Shown here piece by piece: positions 59,824-64,000 of a DNA stretch of 64,000 nt. Under the pieces are notes generated by a model. That model searched no databases and was not told the DNA's origin. It worked only from the letters and a program-made list of their open reading frames with translations. How positions within the stretch are numbered: position 1 is the stretch's first letter; every line of letters begins with the position of its first letter. Both the position numbers and the translations under genes were made by a program. The stretch comes from Syncephalastrum monosporum B8922 (lineage: Eukaryota > Mucoromycota > Mucoromycetes > Mucorales > Syncephalastraceae): positions 109,412 to 173,411 of the forward strand of contig JNEN01000804.1 in assembly GCA_000697355.1 (NCBI GenBank). The letters run 5' to 3'.

Positions 59824-62311
59824 TCAGGTTGCACAGTCCATACAGCAGTGATCGACGTAATTTGCATCTGTAGTGCCGTGTTAGACATATATTTCTCTTA
59901 TTCAGAGCTAGCATTTGCAACTTACCGAGGCGGTTACCCCACCACACTGGGAACTGGTGAACTTCGCCATCCGCCGCCCCGTTTAACGCAAACGCAACGA
60001 AGAACACCATAAGAGACGTAGCTGAATCAAAGGCAGTCGACAGGAGGTAATTGTACTTCACAAACCAGTTGCGGTGGTACGTCTTGATATAATACTGTGA
60101 GATAAAGGCCAGCATGAAAGAAACAGTAATCCACGACGTGGCCTGTCCTGGGACGAGTGTGAGGCCGACGAGGATCATCGGCGTGTTAATCTTGTCAAGG
60201 CCCCAATTAGGGAAGTACCGGTGAGCGAGCCAGCCTGGCAAAGGTAAAAAGAAACCAATGATGAAGCCCCAGAGAACAATATAATAGCGCGTATCAGGAC
60301 CAAACATGGCCATAGGCCCAATAGCACCCCAGGTAATGGCTGCCGAGTTGATGGTTTGTACACCCGAACCATTCCAGATATTGCTGCCCACGGGATTTAA
60401 CAACACATCGCGCTGGCTTTTAACGACGCTCTAACATAAACGGTTGGAATACGGGTCCATCTATTTAGGCAGAGGAGACTTACATTGTTGACAACATAGT
60501 TGAAAATGGCACCAATAATCGTCCCGAGAAACTGGCAGGTAAACACCACGCGCGGTGGTACCTTAAGATAGTGGCCTATCTTTAGATCTTGTGCCATGTT
60601 GCCGGCCTGACTGAGCGTATTGAACCCGAGTGTTTTGAAGTACATGTTGGCGACAGGCAGTCCGGGTAAAATGAAACCGCAGATCATTTCCGCGAGCACG
60701 TTGAGACCAAAGCCTGAGCCTGTGACAGCCTGGATCAGGTTGAGCGGGAGGGACATCACGGTGGAAATGGCGATCGCGAGCAGCACGCCCCACCAAGGCA
60801 ATTGACTGTGGTTGATATAGGCCATCGCAATATTCAAGGCAATACCACCCACAAAGATGGTATAATACCACCATGTCGGTACTTCCTTGTACTTGGCCAT
60901 GAGCCGCATATGGACATCCAGCTCAACTGGCTCATCTTTACTCCCGTTCTTCTTGAAAATCACAGATTTCACCGTGCGCCAAATGTCTTTACCGTAGAAT
61001 AAAAAGACGTGCGCAAAGGAGGCAGTAACGGCCATATTGATAAAAACGTAGCCTACGGCTGAGGCAGTAGGAAAGCTCGGACGCCCGATTTCGTCGAGTC
61101 TCGTCTGGTTGAGAGAGTTATCCGGGTTGAGGACAAGATGCTGCGGGTACACCTCGGACTTGCCCAAGGTCTCGTTGTAGAGGAAGATGGAGTTGGATAG
61201 GAACGGATACTTTTGCGCGTCCCAGACGTTACTGTGATAAAGGAGCGGAACAAGAAGCCACATCATAAGCACTCCTGCAAAAATGTTGAGCTGCACCCAA
61301 AGCGGCAATACAAGCGGGCTCAATGACGATAGATAGTTCCAGTCAAAGCTGAGCGAGAGCAGGCCAAGGCCTTCGTTCACAGCTAGTCCTCCAAAGATCC
61401 GCTGGAACCAGACCGATCCCGGATTGGCGAGGCAAAAGACGGAGATGCCGCCCAATAAGGGGAACATGTACTGCGGGATAAATTCGTAGATAAACATGCC
61501 TGCAAAGCCAAGAAAGAAGAAGCGGGTGCGCCAATTGGCTTCGGCCTTGGTTGAGTTAAGCGTACGCAGGAGAGAGACGGTGGGCAGGCATGCGGGCCAG
61601 ATAATCTTGCTAGGATAGACCAGAAAGGGACGCAGCTGGCCGGCGATGCCATACCCGACGATTTGAGTAGCCAAAAGCAAAAAAATACCGCCAGCCGCAT
61701 TGGGGGGATCGGAATAGTAGAGCTCTTGAGCGGCGAGGATACTGGTCGCATAGGCAGACGTGTTGGCGCTCGAAACGATCGTATACACCGCAGTGTGTTC
61801 CTTGACATTAAATGGCCCAGGGTTGTACCAGGTTCCTTGGGGAAGGTATTTTGCCCAGGCGTTACCGACGACGTATGCAATCATCAACATGAAGGTGTCC
61901 GATAAAGGCAAGCCGACCGGCTTGAATGTCATCAACTGGCGAACGGAAGCACTCAGACACCCTAGCAGCTATATTAAATTGGAAAATATGCAATTGCATG
62001 CATGCAAGTGAGACCGCTTGCTCAGTTGATCGATAAATCGTAAAACCTACAACGCCCATAAGAACTGAGCGCACCGTGATGGATGGAAGACTGGGGTTGT
62101 CTTCCATGGTGGCAAGAGCATTAACGATAGCCACGTCCGTATCATGGGATTCTTCTTTTGTGAGGGAGTAAATGGATTGCTCTGGCTCGTCAACGATCTT
62201 CTCGTTGTCCAAGACTGGGTTAGACGAAGCGTCTGCCTTGACGTCCTTTTTCTTTTCGCTGTGGGTGGCGATATCTTCCTTGTCAGCCAAGTCATGCTCG
62301 TGTGGACTCAT
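59824..62311 (-). CDS. OPT-family oligopeptide transporter (PT branch)
   Basis: Proton-driven plasma-membrane importer of small peptides, in some fungi also glutathione. Minus-strand exons 62311-62051, 61968-60484, 60430-59926 and 59867-59824 give 764 residues. A charged cytosolic N-terminus (MSPHEHDLADKEDIATHSEK) with EDNPSLPSITVRSVLMGV precedes the membrane part. Blocks: ILAAQELYYSDPPNAAGGIF, FLVYPSKIIWPACLPTVSLL, FIYEFIPQYMFPLLGGISVF, FGGLAVNEGLGLLSLSFDWN, GLNVLAEMICGFILPGLPVA, LKIGHYLKVPPRVVFTCQF and SNIWNGSGVQTINSAAITWG. The ending VDHCCMDCAT is Cys-rich. The exon 1/2 join at GTT|gtaggt..atatag|CTGCTAGGG was preferred over a GTAG|GTTTTA donor because it keeps the usual spacing between the first Arg and the end of helix 1. 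It belongs to a different OPT branch from the gene at 44492. Confidence 0.93.
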
Positions 62312-64000
62312 GGTATATCAAAAGGGGAGGAAAAGAAGCAAGGACCTGGAAAAGGGTGGGACTTCTAAAGTTGAGGCGGTGGGTTTTTAAACAAAAGAAA
62401 TGAGGGAAAATAAGGAAGGAAGAAGGAAGAGAACGGAGATGATCCTCAAGCAAGATCAATACAACAGGGCAGGCCAAAGGAAAGGTGAGAATCATGCAGT
62501 CTTTAGGAGATTTGTTTAGCGCCGCCAATGATGCATTCAAAAAACATGTTTACACATTCTCTTTCTCTTATCATCAATGATGCTAACTTTTTTTTGTTAT
62601 ATCGTCATTTTCGCATATACAGCTTCCTGGAACGCAGCACAATTTGCATTGTATGAATAGATAGGTACTTCTGCAGGCTAGCACCGCTGATTGGATTGGA
62701 GACCAAACCAAAAAACAGTTGCCAAATAAACTTGCGCGACCGGAACAAACCGAGCATTAATTAAGGTATGTAAGATGTTTATTATCTTTCCTGATCCAAT
62801 CAAACAAGGGTTCCCGAGGTGATTTTCGCGTGTGTGAGTTGATAGAAGACGTGTGCTGGGGTGCCATTATGGTGTCATGTGCTAAGTGTATTTAGGATCT
62901 TTACCAGTGGAGCTTACAACAGACATATTTTTATTTTATGATGGCCTCTCCCCAAGGCCTCCTTTGGCTTACCCCTCTCTAGACTTGAAAAAGTTAAAAA
63001 GGGGGATTGCGCATGGGGAAGGGACATACATCAAGACCCCTTTCATGGAGCTTTTGGCAACTGCATCACATGGGGTGGTAGCACTCGATTTTGACATATA
63101 CCTATATGTGTATCTTTATCAAACTATCCCTGTAAGCGGAAGAAATAAATCATGCCGCTAAAAAGTCCTCCGCAGACTGCCTGGCATAATGTCGCTGATA
63201 ACATCAGAAAATAAAACGCCATGAAATCAGCCTGCATCATGTGCATATAGACGAAACACATGTACAAGGCAAGGTCTGTGTGTGATCTCCAACCTACAGG
63301 TACGCTAGCGCCATTAGTCCTCCTTACCAGTGCGTAAGCTTACTATGTTGGATGGTGTAAGGCATACGATATTGTGCGATCGGACACTACCGTATCGCTA
63401 TGGCGCGAGGGCGTCTTGTTCTGATGCGATAAAGTTTACAGAATGGATAAAGATTTTCAGGTGCCTTCGAGTGGTCTTTAAGCTGAAAGATGCATAATGA
63501 TAAATGCGCTATTATTGTAGTGTTCTTGTATGTGCTGGTACGATTGTGTGTGAGTGTAAAAGGCAAGTCTTTCAAAATACGGCAAAGGTCGATTGCGTGA
63601 GTTTGCTTGTATCATCGATGGTGCCATAGCCGAAATAATTGCAAAACATCCATCGACAGAGAGCTGGATACAATATCAATAGTACGGGTCGGTTGTCGGC
63701 TTTTATTTTCCTTCTTGGTAAATCTAGACATTCATGGTACTTTTTTCTTTTTGTAGGTAATACTCCATTTAAAAGACCGCACATCAGTACGCAGAAGATT
63801 GAGATGTGCCACCATGTACTGGTAAGCCTACTCAGTAAAGTCAATGAACAGAAAATGGTCGCCTTACGCTTATGCGTTTCACGGTTTTTCAATATCCGGA
63901 TGATCCTGAGTTCCTTGACGTTAGGTGGCATAGTGTCCTTGCTCTTGCGTGAAAAAGTGTGGCGCATGACCGAGAACGGCGAAAAAAAAAAAAAAAAAAA
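62312..64000. other. Right-end region without a supported gene
   Basis: AT-rich. The OPT promoter should lie in 62312-62600 (A/G-rich on the + strand, so C/T-rich for the gene). A minus-strand frame at 63572-63967 stays open for 131 codons starting MRHTFSRKSKDTMPPNVKEL. Fragments in its neighbourhood look protein-like, but the possible introns do not join in phase. The window ends in a run of 19 A (63982-64000). Confidence 0.4.

Noticed and set aside
63572..63967. Minus-strand frame of 131 codons near the window end, possible spliced gene
   Set aside because: Parts look protein-like (AYQYMVAHLNLLRTDVRSFK in another frame; FGYGTIDDTSKLTQSTFAVF), but the available donor and acceptor are out of phase, so no coherent model could be built.

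Overview
The window reads as nuclear DNA of a filamentous fungus, most likely an early-diverging one (Mucoromycota is my best guess from the overall style; no single marker proves it). Genes are split by many short introns, mostly 50-80 nt, with GT..AG borders. Coding DNA is rich in G/C at third positions while spacers are AT-rich with homopolymer runs and microsatellites. The gene set is purely eukaryotic. I saw no rRNA, no convincing tRNA, no CRISPR array and no intact transposon.

Layout. 1-509 (-): 5' part of a homeodomain gene cut by the window edge. 510-7377: gene-poor. 7.4-15.9 kb: dipeptidyl peptidase III, tubulin cofactor B, an unknown acidic protein, an F-box-like protein and the splicing factor PRP38. 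16.2-25.9 kb: a Niemann-Pick C1 sterol transporter, aspartate kinase, histone H3 and the SUMO E1 subunit AOS1. 25.9-29.0 kb: gene-poor. 29.0-37.9 kb: three pepsin-family genes (a catalytically dead homologue, then a tandem pair of GPI-type proteases) with mitochondrial release factor 1 among them. 38.0-46.8 kb: dense housekeeping block with COX23, ribosomal P1, a pyrimidine 5'-nucleotidase-like HAD enzyme, a repetitive disordered protein, RPB11, LSM4 and a YSL-type OPT transporter. 46.8-54.9 kb: AT-rich desert in which I reconstructed two candidate small spliced genes. 54.9-62.3 kb: an arrestin-fold protein, methylenetetrahydrofolate reductase and a second OPT peptide transporter. 62.3-64 kb: no supported gene.

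The genes do not form one pathway. Shared themes are nutrient capture (secreted or wall-anchored proteases, two oligopeptide/metal-chelate transporters, cytosolic DPP III), amino-acid and one-carbon metabolism (aspartate kinase, MTHFR), and core gene expression (PRP38, LSM4, RPB11, H3, P1, MRF1).

Points most worth following up: DPP III carries a five-residue HELGH zinc motif instead of the family's usual six-residue HEXXGH. One pepsin homologue has lost its second catalytic Asp. One protease gene has a GG instead of GT splice donor where its tandem paralogue has GT. The H3 upstream region is loaded with ACGCGT-type sites. A VTT/TVP38-like membrane-protein fragment lies in the 8-kb desert. All exon models are hand-derived from reading frame, splice consensus and family similarity; none is backed by transcript data.
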